From Microbacterium suwonense (GTDB lineage: Bacteria > Actinomycetota > Actinomycetes > Actinomycetales > Microbacteriaceae): 64,000 nt of DNA. The notes beneath the pieces were generated by a model, which worked only from the letters and a program-made list of their open reading frames with translations, was not told the origin of the DNA and ran no database searches. Positions 55,717 to 64,000 of this stretch are shown here, one piece after another. The position numbers and the translations under genes are program-made. Each line of letters starts with the position of its first letter. Position 1 is the stretch's first letter. The stretch covers positions 2,914,001 to 2,978,000 of the forward strand of contig NZ_AP027728.1 in NCBI RefSeq assembly GCF_030296555.1. Reading direction: 5' to 3'.

Positions 55717-56139
55717 ATGGCGAAGAAGAGGGCGGGCGCGAAGCGCCCCAGTCCCGGGGATTTCCGCTCGGAGGCGCTGGCTCAGGCGCTGGAGAAGCAG
55801 GACATGGCGGCGGTGGCGCTGGCGTTGCGCAACGGCAACACCGTGGTGCCGCTGATCAAGCCTGGTCCGCGTGATAATCCGCTCGATGGCGGCGAGGTGT
55901 GGACCTATCGCGATCCGACCACCGGCGATGTCGCGCTGCTGCTGTTCAGCGACGCCAAGAACAAGCCGGCGAACCTGCCTCCCGGCGTGGGGATCTACTC
56001 CCCGGCCTGGCTGAAGTCCTTTCTCGTCGCGCACCGCGACACCATCACCACCGTGTTCCTCGACATTGCAGGGCCGCACCCCATGCAGGCTCCGCCCGCC
56101 GAGCTGCTGAAGGCATTGGAGGTCTCGTCCGGATCCTGA
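55717..56139 (+). CDS. SseB N-terminal domain family protein
   Basis: 140 residues. 'TYRDPTTGDVALLLFSDAKN' followed by 'YSPAWLKSFLVAHRDTITTV' and 'LDIAGPHPMQAPPAELLKAL' match the SseB N-terminal domain, a small alpha/beta fold found across Actinobacteria with no settled function. The N-terminal 25 residues are very basic. It converges with radA, ten bases from its stop. Confidence 0.82.
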   Translation: MAKKRAGAKRPSPGDFRSEALAQALEKQDMAAVALALRNGNTVVPLIKPGPRDNPLDGGEVWTYRDPTTGDVALLLFSDAKNKPANLPPGVGIYSPAWLKSFLVAHRDTITTVFLDIAGPHPMQAPPAELLKALEVSSGS

Positions 56140-56149
56140 CGCGGTGCGC

Positions 56150-57520
56150 TCAGAACGGAGGGATATCGTCTTCGCGGCGTCGCTCGGTCATGCGCGAGCG
56201 TATGTCGCTCAACGCGGAGCGCAACGTCTTCGAGCGGTCGTCGACCACCTGCCGGTAACCCAGCCGCGCCGCCTCGCTGCGCCGCTGTGTCGCCTGTGTG
56301 ACCGGACGGATCTCGCCTGCCAGTGACAGCTCGCCGACGGCGGCGACGGTGCGAGGCACCGACAGCTGTCGGATCGACCCCGCCACGGCGACGGCGATCG
56401 CCAGATCCGCCGCCGGCTCGGTGAAGCGCACCCCGCCCACCGTCGACACGTAGACGTCGAGCTTAGAGGTCTGGATGCCGGCACGGCGCTCAAGGATCGC
56501 CAGCACCATCGCCACCCGCGAGGAGTCCAGGCCGTGTACCACGCGGCGTGGATTCGGTGCCGTCGACTCGATGGTGAGCGCCTGCACCTCCACGGGCAGC
56601 GCACGCCTGCCCTCCATCGCGATCGCCACGCACGTGCCCGGCTCTGCGGCGCCCTGCGACAGGAACAGCCCGCTGGGATCGGGCACCTCGGCGATCCCCG
56701 CACCGGTCATCTCGAAGCATCCGACCTCGTCGGTCGGCCCGAAGCGGTTCTTCAGCGCGCGGATGAAGCGCAGCGCCGTCTGCCGATCGCCCTCGAAGTG
56801 GCAGACCACGTCGACGAGATGCTCCAGCACCCGCGGGCCCGCCACCTGGCCGTCCTTGGTGACATGACCGACGATGATCACGGGCAGGCCGCGGTCCTTG
56901 GCGACGCGGATGAGGGTGGCCGCCACCTCGCGCACCTGGCTGGGCTGCCCGGCTGCGCCGTCGATCAGGCCGGATGCCACGGTCTGCACCGAGTCCACGA
57001 TCACCAGGTCGGGCTTGACCTCGTCGATATGCCCGAGGATCGTGGCCAGATCGGTCTCGCTGGCCAGGAACAGCTCCTCGTGCAGTGCGCCGGTGCGCTC
57101 CGCCCGCAGCCGCACCTGCGCGGGCGACTCCTCGGCACTGGCGTACAGCACGCGGCGCCCGGACTTCGCCGTGGCCGCCGCGACCTCCAGCAGGAGCGTG
57201 GACTTGCCGACACCGGGCTCACCGCTGAGCAGGATCGCGGCGCCCGGCACGATGCCGCCGCCGAGTACCCGGTCGAACTCGCCGACGCCGCTGCTGCGCC
57301 GCGGGGCGTCGGCCGTGGTGATCTGCGTGATCGGGCGTGCGGCGCGGTCGGCGGCCGGGGCCACGGCATCCGTCTGCCGCAGGATGCCGGCCTTCGCACC
57401 CTGCTCCTGCACCGTGCCCCACTGCTGGCATTCGCCGCAGCGGCCGACCCACTTCGCCGTCGTCCAGCCGCATTCCGTGCAGACGAAGGCGGGCGGTGCG
57501 GGTCGACGGGTGGTGGCCAT
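56150..57520 (-). CDS. radA: DNA repair protein RadA
   Basis: RecA-like ATPase that speeds branch migration during recombinational repair. The 456-residue protein has an N-terminal zinc finger CTECGWTTAKWVGRCGEC (Cys14, 17, 28, 31), Walker A GEPGVGKSTLL near 107, the RadA-specific KNRFGPTDEVGCFEM near 260 and a Lon-like C-terminal domain. Length and motifs are complete. Its start fits a leaderless promoter. Confidence 0.97.
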   Translation of the reverse strand: MATTRRPAPPAFVCTECGWTTAKWVGRCGECQQWGTVQEQGAKAGILRQTDAVAPAADRAARPITQITTADAPRRSSGVGEFDRVLGGGIVPGAAILLSGEPGVGKSTLLLEVAAATAKSGRRVLYASAEESPAQVRLRAERTGALHEELFLASETDLATILGHIDEVKPDLVIVDSVQTVASGLIDGAAGQPSQVREVAATLIRVAKDRGLPVIIVGHVTKDGQVAGPRVLEHLVDVVCHFEGDRQTALRFIRALKNRFGPTDEVGCFEMTGAGIAEVPDPSGLFLSQGAAEPGTCVAIAMEGRRALPVEVQALTIESTAPNPRRVVHGLDSSRVAMVLAILERRAGIQTSKLDVYVSTVGGVRFTEPAADLAIAVAVAGSIRQLSVPRTVAAVGELSLAGEIRPVTQATQRRSEAARLGYRQVVDDRSKTLRSALSDIRSRMTERRREDDIPPF

Positions 57521-57526
57521 GCAGCA

Positions 57527-57532
57527 AGGTTA
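57527..57532 (-). promoter_or_regulatory. -10 element of radA (leaderless)
   Basis: On the minus strand TAACCT, six bases, ATG at 57520. Confidence 0.55.
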
Positions 57533-57573
57533 TCCGTGGCATCCGACAGCGCCCCCGTCGCGCGCCGATCCCC

Positions 57574-57636
57574 GCTTCAGGTGGCGCAGCTGGCTGCTTC
57601 CCGCGCGAGGAAGCGGCGTGTTGCGCCACCTGAAGC
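57574..57636. repeat. palindromic element at the end of narK
   Basis: GCTTCAGGTGGCGCA (57574) and TGCGCCACCTGAAGC (57622) are perfect arms with an inner GCTTCC/GGAAGC pair. The right half contains GGCGTGTTGCGCCAC, shared with the element at 25741-25798. The narK reading frame ends inside it. Confidence 0.8.
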
Positions 57637-58938
57637 AAAGAGGGCGGAGAGGAAGAAGGGGAGAGGGGTCAGGGGGAGCGAGGGGTCAGAGGGGAAAGAG
57701 GGCGGAGAGGGGTCAGGGGCCTTGCGGCCGACGTCCTTCAGCATCCCTGCCACCACCAGCGCGAACGCGCCGACCAGCACCAGCAGCCACAGCCCCAGCG
57801 AGTACGAGCCCGACTCCGGGTGGTAGGTCGCGCCCATCACCAGCGGTGGGAAGTACCCGCCCAGGCCTCCGGCTGCGGCGACCACGCCGCTGACCGCACC
57901 GACCTTCTCCTTCGGAGTGGACGGCCCGATCCACGCGAACACCGCTCCCATCCCGAGTCCCATCGCCGACGCCATCAGGATGAATGTCACCCCGGTGACG
58001 ATGCCTTCGGCGGGCTGCTGACCGACCACGTAGGCCAGGGTGACGATGCCGCCCAGTGAGATCAGCGAGATCACCTTCGGGCCGAATCGATCGGCCAGCA
58101 CACCGCCGACGGGCCGGGCGATCACCGCCGCGGCGGCGAACAGCGCCGTGCGCATGCCGGCACCGAGAACATCCACCTCATCCGGGTAGATCGTGGTCAG
58201 ATACTTGGGCAGGAAGTTCGAGAAGGCCACGAACCCGCCGAACACGATCCCGTATAGGAACGCCATCTCCCACGTGACTGGCAGCTTCAGCGCGCCGATC
58301 ACCTTCGGCACCAGCTTCTCGCGGTTCGGCTGCCACACCGGCGACTCCCGCATGCCGAACCACACCACCGCGGCCATCGCCACCAGCGCCCCGGCGATCA
58401 CCAGGTGCGTGGGCAGGTAGCCGATGTCCTGCGCCAGGCGTGGCGTCGCCAGCGCCGAGACGGCCGTGCCGATCATGCCCATGCCGAAGACGCCATTGGC
58501 GAAGCCGCGGCGCTGTGGCGGGAACCAGGCGCTGGAGAACGGCACGCCCACCGCGAAGATCGTGCCCGCCACACCCAGATAGAACCCGGCGATCAGCAGC
58601 AGCGGAAAGCTGCGGATGCTGCCGGCCAGCGCCACCAGCAGCACCGCCGGTGCCGACAGCAGCAGCACGGCCGTGAACATCCGCCGGCCGCCGAACCGGT
58701 CGGTCATCGCCCCGATCACGATGCGACCGAGCGCGCCGACGAGCACGGGGGTGGCCAGCATGAGCGAGATCTGCCCCTCGTCCAGGCCCATCTGAGAGGC
58801 GTAGGTCTGCTGCAGCGGAGAGATGGACATCCACGCCCAGAAGCCGATGGTCGAGGCGAGCGTGGCCAGCAGCACCTGCGCGAATCCGCCGGTGAGGTCC
58901 GTCGTCGATGGCGCAGCGGAGGTGGTCGGAGCAGTCAT
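57577..58938 (-). CDS. narK: nitrate/nitrite transporter (MFS, NarK type)
   Basis: Imports nitrate or exchanges it for nitrite. The 453-residue reading has about twelve membrane segments, with nitrate-family glycine motifs GFANGVFGMGMIGTA near 150 and GVVAAAGGLGGYFPP near 350. GAAGGGAAG precedes the ATG at 58938. The last 45 residues (from about APDPSPPSFPS) are low complexity and end inside a palindromic element. One extra base in the G run at 57716-57719 would stop the protein right after VGRKAP, a normal length, so the tail may be an artefact of a lost base. Divergent from narG. Confidence 0.92.
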   Translation of the reverse strand: MTAPTTSAAPSTTDLTGGFAQVLLATLASTIGFWAWMSISPLQQTYASQMGLDEGQISLMLATPVLVGALGRIVIGAMTDRFGGRRMFTAVLLLSAPAVLLVALAGSIRSFPLLLIAGFYLGVAGTIFAVGVPFSSAWFPPQRRGFANGVFGMGMIGTAVSALATPRLAQDIGYLPTHLVIAGALVAMAAVVWFGMRESPVWQPNREKLVPKVIGALKLPVTWEMAFLYGIVFGGFVAFSNFLPKYLTTIYPDEVDVLGAGMRTALFAAAAVIARPVGGVLADRFGPKVISLISLGGIVTLAYVVGQQPAEGIVTGVTFILMASAMGLGMGAVFAWIGPSTPKEKVGAVSGVVAAAGGLGGYFPPLVMGATYHPESGSYSLGLWLLVLVGAFALVVAGMLKDVGRKAPDPSPPSFPSDPSLPLTPLPFFLSALFASGGATRRFLAREAASCAT

Positions 58939-59160
58939 CAGGCTTCCCTTCGATAACGGTGACCGTAGCCTGCGTCGGCGCCGGTGGCTATACCTGGAGC
59001 CGGAGAAAACCCGGATCGGGCGATTCCCGTAGCGCCCGCCCACAGCACCCGGCAGCGGCGCCACACAGCAGCATCCGATTAAACACGGCCCGCCCTTGTG
59101 TCGGTTCGCCCCGTGAAGCAGGATGCTGAAGTACCACGTGTACTCCGGGAAGGAGCAGCG
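58939..59160. promoter_or_regulatory. divergent narK-narG control region
   Basis: The 222-base gap contains no open frame. Features: TATAGC on the minus strand as a possible narK -10, an AT-rich ATTAAACA at 59079, and AGTAC-CACGT-GTACT just before the narG ribosome site. I do not see a clear FNR site. Confidence 0.4.
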
Positions 59161-62100
59161 ATGACCACCGGAACCCGCACTCATGGTGCGCCTGCGACAG
59201 ACGGGCCGCTCGCCGATGCCCTGCTGAACATGGGTCGCTTCGTGCGACCGGGCCAGACCAGCGAAGACCTGCGCGCGGTGTTCCTGCAGGGCGGGCGCGC
59301 GGGAGACGCGTTCTATCGCGACCGCTGGTCGCACGACAAGGTGGTCCGCTCCACCCACGGCGTGAACTGCACCGGATCGTGCTCGTGGAAGGTGTACGTC
59401 AAAGACGGCATCATCACGTGGGAGGCACAGCAGACCGACTACCCGAGCGTCGGCCCCGACTCGCCCGAGTACGAACCGCGCGGCTGCCCCCGCGGCGCCG
59501 CGTTCAGCTGGTACACCTACTCGCCCACCCGCGTGCGCTACCCGTACATCCGCGACACGCTGGCCCAGCTGTACCGAGCGGCCAAGGCGCAGCATCCGGA
59601 TCCCGTCGACGCCTGGGCGTCGATCGTCGAGGATCCCGAGAAGGCGCAGAGCTACAAGCGCGTGCGCGGCAAGGGCGGCCTGGTGCGCACCACGTGGGAC
59701 GAGGTCATGGAGATCGCCGCCGCCGCGCACGTGCACACGGTGAAGACCTACGGGCCCGACCGCGTGGCGGGCTTCTCGCCCATCCCGGCCATGTCGATGG
59801 TCTCGCACGGCGCCGGCTCGCGCTTCATGAACCTCATCGGCGGCACGATGCTGTCGTTCTACGACTGGTACGCCGACCTGCCGGTCGCCAGCCCGCAGGT
59901 GTTCGGCGATCAGACCGACGTGCCGGAGTCGGCCGACTGGTGGAACGCCGGCTACCTGATCATGTGGGGCTCGAACGTTCCCGTCACCCGCACACCCGAC
60001 GCGCACTTCATGGTCGAGGCGCGCTATCGCGGCCAGAAGGTGATCACCGTGTCGCCGGACTACACCGACAACACGAAGTTCGCCGACGAATGGGTCGCAC
60101 CGCACCCCGGCACCGATGCCGCGCTGGCCCTGGCGATGGGCCACGTCATCCTCAACGAGCACTTCGTGCAGAAGCGCACCGAGCGCTTCGAGGACTACAT
60201 GCGCCGCTACACCGACGCGCCCTTCCTCGTCGAGCTCGAGGAGCGCGACGGCGGGCTCGTGCCGGGCAAGTTCGTCACGGCATCCGATCTGCCGGGCGCG
60301 GAGGCCGACCAGTCCCGGGCCGACTTCAAACCCGTGCTGATGGATGCCGACGGCACACCGGTGGTGCCCAACGGCTCGCTGGGGCACCGCTTCAGCCCCG
60401 AGGATCAGGGCCGGTGGAACCTGGATCTGGGAGACGTGGTGCCGCCGCTGTCGGTTGCCGACCTGGCGTCGTGGGACGGCGCGGCCGCCGAGGTGCGGCT
60501 GCCCCGCTTCGACCTGGACCCGGAGCCGGGGCAGGAGCACGCCGGCGGATCCGGCGCGATCACCCGCGGCGTGCCGGTGCGCACGGTCGCAGGCAGGACC
60601 GTCACCACCGTGTTCGACCTGATGCTCGCGCAGTACGGCGTGGGGCGCGAGCGGATGCCGGGGCAGTGGCCCACCGGCTACGACGACGCGTCCAGCCCGG
60701 GCACGCCCGCCTGGCAGGAGGAGCACACCTCGGTGCCGGCGCCGCAGGCCGAGCGCATCGCGCGCGAGTTCGCCGACAACGCCGAGCGCTCGGGCGGCCG
60801 CTCGATGATCCTGATGGGGGCCGGCACCAACCACTGGTTCCACTCCGACACCATCTACCGCACCTTCCTCGCGTTGACGACGATGACCGGATGCCAGGGT
60901 GTGAACGGCGGGGGATGGGCGCACTACGTCGGGCAGGAGAAGGTGCGCCCGCTCACCGGCTACCAGCAGTACGCCGGCGCCTCGGACTGGGTGCGCCCGC
61001 CGCGGTACACGATCGGCACGGCGTTCTTCTACCTATCCACCGACCAGTGGCGCTACGACGGGCTGCCGGCGGATCAGCTGTCCTCTCCGCTCGGCAAGGG
61101 CACCTTCCACGGCCGCACCACCGCTGACTGCCTGGTGGAGTCGGTGCAGCGCGGCTGGATGCCCAGCTATCCGACCTTCGATCGCAACCCGCTCGACCTC
61201 GTGGACGAGGCCGAGGCGGCGGGCAAGGATCCCGCTCAGCACGTCGTGGACAGTCTCGACGACGGCTCGCTGCGCTTCGCTGTGGAGGATCCGGATGCTC
61301 CGGAGAACTTCCCGCGCGTGATGACGATGTGGCGCGCCAACGTGCTCGGCTCCTCGGGCAAGGGCAACGAGTACTTCCTCAAGCACCTGCTGGGCACGGA
61401 TGCCGCCGTGCGCGCGCCGGAGGCCGCAGAGGGCTCCCGCCCGGTGTCGATGACCTGGCACGAGAAGGCGCCCGAGGGCAAGCTCGATCTGCTGATGACC
61501 GCGGATTTCCGCATGACCAGCACCACACTGTTCAGCGACATCGTGCTGCCGGCGGCGACCTGGTACGAGAAGTACGATCTGTCGTCCACCGACATGCATC
61601 CGTTCATCCACGCGTTCAACCCGGCCATCTCGCCGCCCTGGCAGACCAAGACCGACTTCGAGACGTTCCGCATCCTCGCCGAGAAGTTCAGCGAGATGGC
61701 CCGCACCCACCTCGGTGTGCGGCGCGACGTGGTCGCCACCCCGCTGCAGCACGACACCCCCGACGTGATGGCCACCCCGCACGGCCGCGTGCAGGATCTG
61801 CCGCGGGTCCCGGGCGTCACCATGCCGAAGCTGACGGTCGTCGAACGCGACTATCCGAAGCTCGCCGAGCAGTGGAAGGCACTCGGCCCGCTCACGGCGA
61901 AGCTGGGGCTGACGACCAAGGGCATCACCTACCGCGCCGAACCCGAGATCGAGATGCTGAAGAGCAAGAACGGCACGGTCGGCGCAGGTCCCTACACCGG
62001 CGCCGTGCGGCTGGACAGCGACCAGCGCGCCTGCGAGATGATCCTGGCGTTCTCGGGCACCAGCAACGGACGCCTGGCCGTGCAGGGATTCCGGACGCTC

Positions 62101-62883
62101 GAGAAGCACACCGGCCAGCAGATGGCCTTCCTCGCCGACGAGCACGAGGGCACGCACCTGAGCTTCCAGGACGTGTCGGTGCAGCCGCGCAGCGTGATCA
62201 CCTCGCCGGAGTGGTCGGGATCCGAGCACGGCGGCAGGCGGTACACCGCCTTCGCGATCAACGTCGAGCACCTCAAACCGTGGCACACGCTCACCGGCCG
62301 TCAGCACTTCTACCTCGACCACGACTGGATGGACGAGCTGGGCGAGGCGCTGCCGATCTACCGGCCGCCGCTGGACATGCACCGCCTGTTCGGCGACGTG
62401 GTGCCGGGCACGGCATCCGCCGCCGAGGTGAACGTGCGGTACCTGACCCCGCATTCGAAGTGGTCGATCCACTCCGAGTACCAGGACAACCTGTTCATGC
62501 TCTCGCTCTCGCGCGGCGGCCCCACGATCTGGATGAGCCCGCAGGACGCCGAGAAGATCGGTGTGCGCGACAACGACTGGATCGAGTCGTACAACCGCAA
62601 CGGCGTGGTGGTAGCGCGGGCCAACGTCTCGCATCGGATGCCGGAGGGCACGGTGTACATGTACCACGCCAAGGACCGCACCGTGGATGTGCCGATCAGC
62701 GAGACCAGCGGGCTGCGCGGCGGCATCCACAACTCGCTCACCCGCATCCTGCTCAAGCCGAGCCACCTGATCGGCGGCTACGCGCAGCTGGCGTGGGCGT
62801 TCAACTACCTGGGGCCGACGGGGAACCAGCGCGACGAGGTCACCACGATCCGCCGCCGCAACCAGGAGGTGGTCTACCGATGA
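59161..62883 (+). CDS. narG: respiratory nitrate reductase alpha subunit
   Basis: Molybdenum catalytic subunit (1240 residues) of the membrane-bound nitrate reductase, reducing nitrate to nitrite with electrons from quinol. The FS0 iron-sulfur ligands are His66, Cys70, Cys74 and Cys109 (THGVNCTGSC ... RGCPRG); the molybdenum-ligating Asp is in WYADLP near 239. Length is normal. There is no twin-arginine signal peptide, so the active site faces the cytosol. The ATG follows GGGAAGGAGCAGCG. Its stop overlaps the narH start. Confidence 0.97.
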   Translation: MTTGTRTHGAPATDGPLADALLNMGRFVRPGQTSEDLRAVFLQGGRAGDAFYRDRWSHDKVVRSTHGVNCTGSCSWKVYVKDGIITWEAQQTDYPSVGPDSPEYEPRGCPRGAAFSWYTYSPTRVRYPYIRDTLAQLYRAAKAQHPDPVDAWASIVEDPEKAQSYKRVRGKGGLVRTTWDEVMEIAAAAHVHTVKTYGPDRVAGFSPIPAMSMVSHGAGSRFMNLIGGTMLSFYDWYADLPVASPQVFGDQTDVPESADWWNAGYLIMWGSNVPVTRTPDAHFMVEARYRGQKVITVSPDYTDNTKFADEWVAPHPGTDAALALAMGHVILNEHFVQKRTERFEDYMRRYTDAPFLVELEERDGGLVPGKFVTASDLPGAEADQSRADFKPVLMDADGTPVVPNGSLGHRFSPEDQGRWNLDLGDVVPPLSVADLASWDGAAAEVRLPRFDLDPEPGQEHAGGSGAITRGVPVRTVAGRTVTTVFDLMLAQYGVGRERMPGQWPTGYDDASSPGTPAWQEEHTSVPAPQAERIAREFADNAERSGGRSMILMGAGTNHWFHSDTIYRTFLALTTMTGCQGVNGGGWAHYVGQEKVRPLTGYQQYAGASDWVRPPRYTIGTAFFYLSTDQWRYDGLPADQLSSPLGKGTFHGRTTADCLVESVQRGWMPSYPTFDRNPLDLVDEAEAAGKDPAQHVVDSLDDGSLRFAVEDPDAPENFPRVMTMWRANVLGSSGKGNEYFLKHLLGTDAAVRAPEAAEGSRPVSMTWHEKAPEGKLDLLMTADFRMTSTTLFSDIVLPAATWYEKYDLSSTDMHPFIHAFNPAISPPWQTKTDFETFRILAEKFSEMARTHLGVRRDVVATPLQHDTPDVMATPHGRVQDLPRVPGVTMPKLTVVERDYPKLAEQWKALGPLTAKLGLTTKGITYRAEPEIEMLKSKNGTVGAGPYTGAVRLDSDQRACEMILAFSGTSNGRLAVQGFRTLEKHTGQQMAFLADEHEGTHLSFQDVSVQPRSVITSPEWSGSEHGGRRYTAFAINVEHLKPWHTLTGRQHFYLDHDWMDELGEALPIYRPPLDMHRLFGDVVPGTASAAEVNVRYLTPHSKWSIHSEYQDNLFMLSLSRGGPTIWMSPQDAEKIGVRDNDWIESYNRNGVVVARANVSHRMPEGTVYMYHAKDRTVDVPISETSGLRGGIHNSLTRILLKPSHLIGGYAQLAWAFNYLGPTGNQRDEVTTIRRRNQEVVYR

Positions 62884-64000
62884 AGGTCATGGCGCAGATG
62901 TCGATGGTGATGAACCTCGACAAGTGCATCGGATGCCACACCTGTTCGGTCACGTGCAAGCAGGCGTGGACGAACCGCACCGGCGTGGAGTACGTGTGGT
63001 TCAACAACGTCGAGACCCGGCCCGGCGTCGGGTATCCGCGCGGGTACGAGGATCAGGACAAGTGGCAGGGCGGCTGGGTGCGCAACAAGCGGGGCCGGCT
63101 CAAGCTGCGTTCGGGCGGGCGCCTGGCGAAGCTGGCGCGGATCTTCTCGAACCCGAAGCTGCCCGGCATCGACGACTACTACGAGCCGTGGACCTATGAC
63201 TACGACATGCTCGTGAACGCGCCCAGCGGTGAGCACACTCCGGTGGCCAGGCCCAAGAGCCTGATCACCGGCAAGGACATGAAGGTGTCGTGGTCGGCCA
63301 ACTGGGATGACGATCTGGGTGGCTCGGTGGAGACCATGCAGCAGGACCCGATCCTGCAGAAGATGAGCGAAGAGGTGAAGGCCGAGTTCGAGAAGGCCTT
63401 CATGTTCTACCTGCCGCGCATCTGCGAGCACTGCCTGAACCCCTCGTGCGTGGCATCCTGCCCCTCCGGTGCGATGTACAAGCGCCAGGAGGACGGCATC
63501 GTGCTCGTCGACCAGGACGCCTGCCGCGGCTGGCGGATGTGCGTCTCGGGCTGCCCGTACAAGAAGGTGTACTTCAACCACAAGACCGGCAAGGCCGAGA
63601 AGTGCACGATGTGCTACCCGCGTATCGAGGTCGGATTGCCCACGGTGTGCTCGGAGACCTGCGTCGGCCGGCTGCGGTACCTGGGACTGGTGCTCTACGA
63701 CGCCGACCGGGTGGCAGAGGCCGCCGCCGTGGAGGACGAGCACGAGCTGCTGGCCGCGCAGCGGTCGGTGCTGCTGGATCCGCACGATCCCGAGGTGATC
63801 GAGGCGGCGCGCCGCGACGGCATCGCCGAGGACTGGATCGAGGCCGCCCAGCGCAGCCCGGTCTGGCGGCTCATCCACGACTACGAGGTGGCGTTGCCGC
63901 TGCATCCGGAGTACCGCACCATGCCGATGGTCTGGTACATCCCGCCGCTGTCGCCGGTGGTCGACGTCGTGACCGGCTCCGGCAACGACGGCGAGGATGC
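62880..64000 (+). CDS. narH: respiratory nitrate reductase beta subunit, N-terminal part
   Basis: Iron-sulfur electron-transfer subunit. The visible 373 residues include four cysteine groups: CIGCHTCSVTCKQAW (Cys16, 19, 22, 26), CEHCLNPSCVASCP, CRGWRMCVSGCP (with the Trp that converts the third cluster to 3Fe-4S) and KCTMC. The gene is open to the window edge and should continue about 120 more residues before narJ and narI. ATGA overlap with narG shows coupling. Confidence 0.97.
   Translation, partial: MKVMAQMSMVMNLDKCIGCHTCSVTCKQAWTNRTGVEYVWFNNVETRPGVGYPRGYEDQDKWQGGWVRNKRGRLKLRSGGRLAKLARIFSNPKLPGIDDYYEPWTYDYDMLVNAPSGEHTPVARPKSLITGKDMKVSWSANWDDDLGGSVETMQQDPILQKMSEEVKAEFEKAFMFYLPRICEHCLNPSCVASCPSGAMYKRQEDGIVLVDQDACRGWRMCVSGCPYKKVYFNHKTGKAEKCTMCYPRIEVGLPTVCSETCVGRLRYLGLVLYDADRVAEAAAVEDEHELLAAQRSVLLDPHDPEVIEAARRDGIAEDWIEAAQRSPVWRLIHDYEVALPLHPEYRTMPMVWYIPPLSPVVDVVTGSGNDGED

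Noticed and set aside
59079-59140. FNR or ArnR-type site upstream of narG
   Set aside because: ATTAAACA and the AGTAC/GTACT dyad do not match a known consensus well enough to call.
57577-60924. A 1115-codon open frame on the minus strand covering narK and part of narG
   Set aside because: Only the part from 58938 downward is narK; the rest is antisense to narG, with His- and Arg-rich translation and no family resemblance.

Overview
The window is GC-rich, densely coded chromosomal DNA from an actinobacterium, most likely a Microbacterium or close Microbacteriaceae relative. The grounds are very high GC, the constant use of GGATGCC/GCATCC in coding DNA, a ClpC-type chaperone with a UVR motif, a 13E12-type HNH gene, single-domain ABC sugar importers and many apparently leaderless genes. 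I see no rRNA, tRNA, CRISPR array or complete insertion sequence.

Layout. 0-3.7 kb (minus): Leloir galactose genes galT-galK-galE followed by a cut-off GNAT gene. 3.8-5.9 kb: a LacI regulator and a zinc alcohol dehydrogenase. 6.0-16.1 kb: a sugar or polysaccharide block (DUF2264 protein, ABC importer, YesL/DUF624 protein, 2-hydroxyacid dehydrogenase, heparinase II/III-type protein, DeoR/LacI hybrid regulator). 16.2-19.0 kb: a multidrug exporter with two MarR regulators. 19.1-25.7 kb: an unusual catabolic operon (Gfo/Idh/MocA, DUF993, two TIM-barrel isomerases, LacI, glycerate kinase). 25.9-34.3 kb: pgm, pheA, a flavin monooxygenase, then a ROK regulator with a xylose/ribose-type ABC importer. 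34.4-39.0 kb: a small heat-shock cluster with a MerR regulator, a CPA1 antiporter and a dicarboxylate symporter. 39.2-48.8 kb: an accessory island with an XRE regulator, a single-chain Type ISP restriction-modification enzyme, a co-transcribed GTPase and small protein, gene remnants (TerB-like, Mrr, SWIM-type) and a 13E12 HNH gene. 48.8-57.5 kb: UPF0145, a DUF2975-like membrane pair with a small XRE regulator, clpC, several small genes and radA. 57.6-64.0 kb: narK divergent from narG-narH, which runs off the end.

Three themes cut across the genes. First, about eleven palindromic elements of 48-78 bases are scattered outside or at the edges of genes. Two of them (3735-3801 and 19001-19067) are clear copies of one 67-base element in opposite orientations, and one lies inside a coding sequence. 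Second, many genes start exactly where transcription should start, with TANNNT, six bases, then ATG or GTG, and no Shine-Dalgarno sequence. Third, several conserved genes (galT, an ABC permease, the ROK gene, the antiporter, clpC twice, a GNAT) carry one-base indels in or beside short G/C runs. These look more like sequence errors than real decay, whereas the remnants at 46.0-47.0 kb look genuinely decayed.

The most promising undescribed system is the island operon: a Type ISP enzyme followed by a TRAFAC-like GTPase and an overlapping 110-residue protein. The palindromic element family is second.
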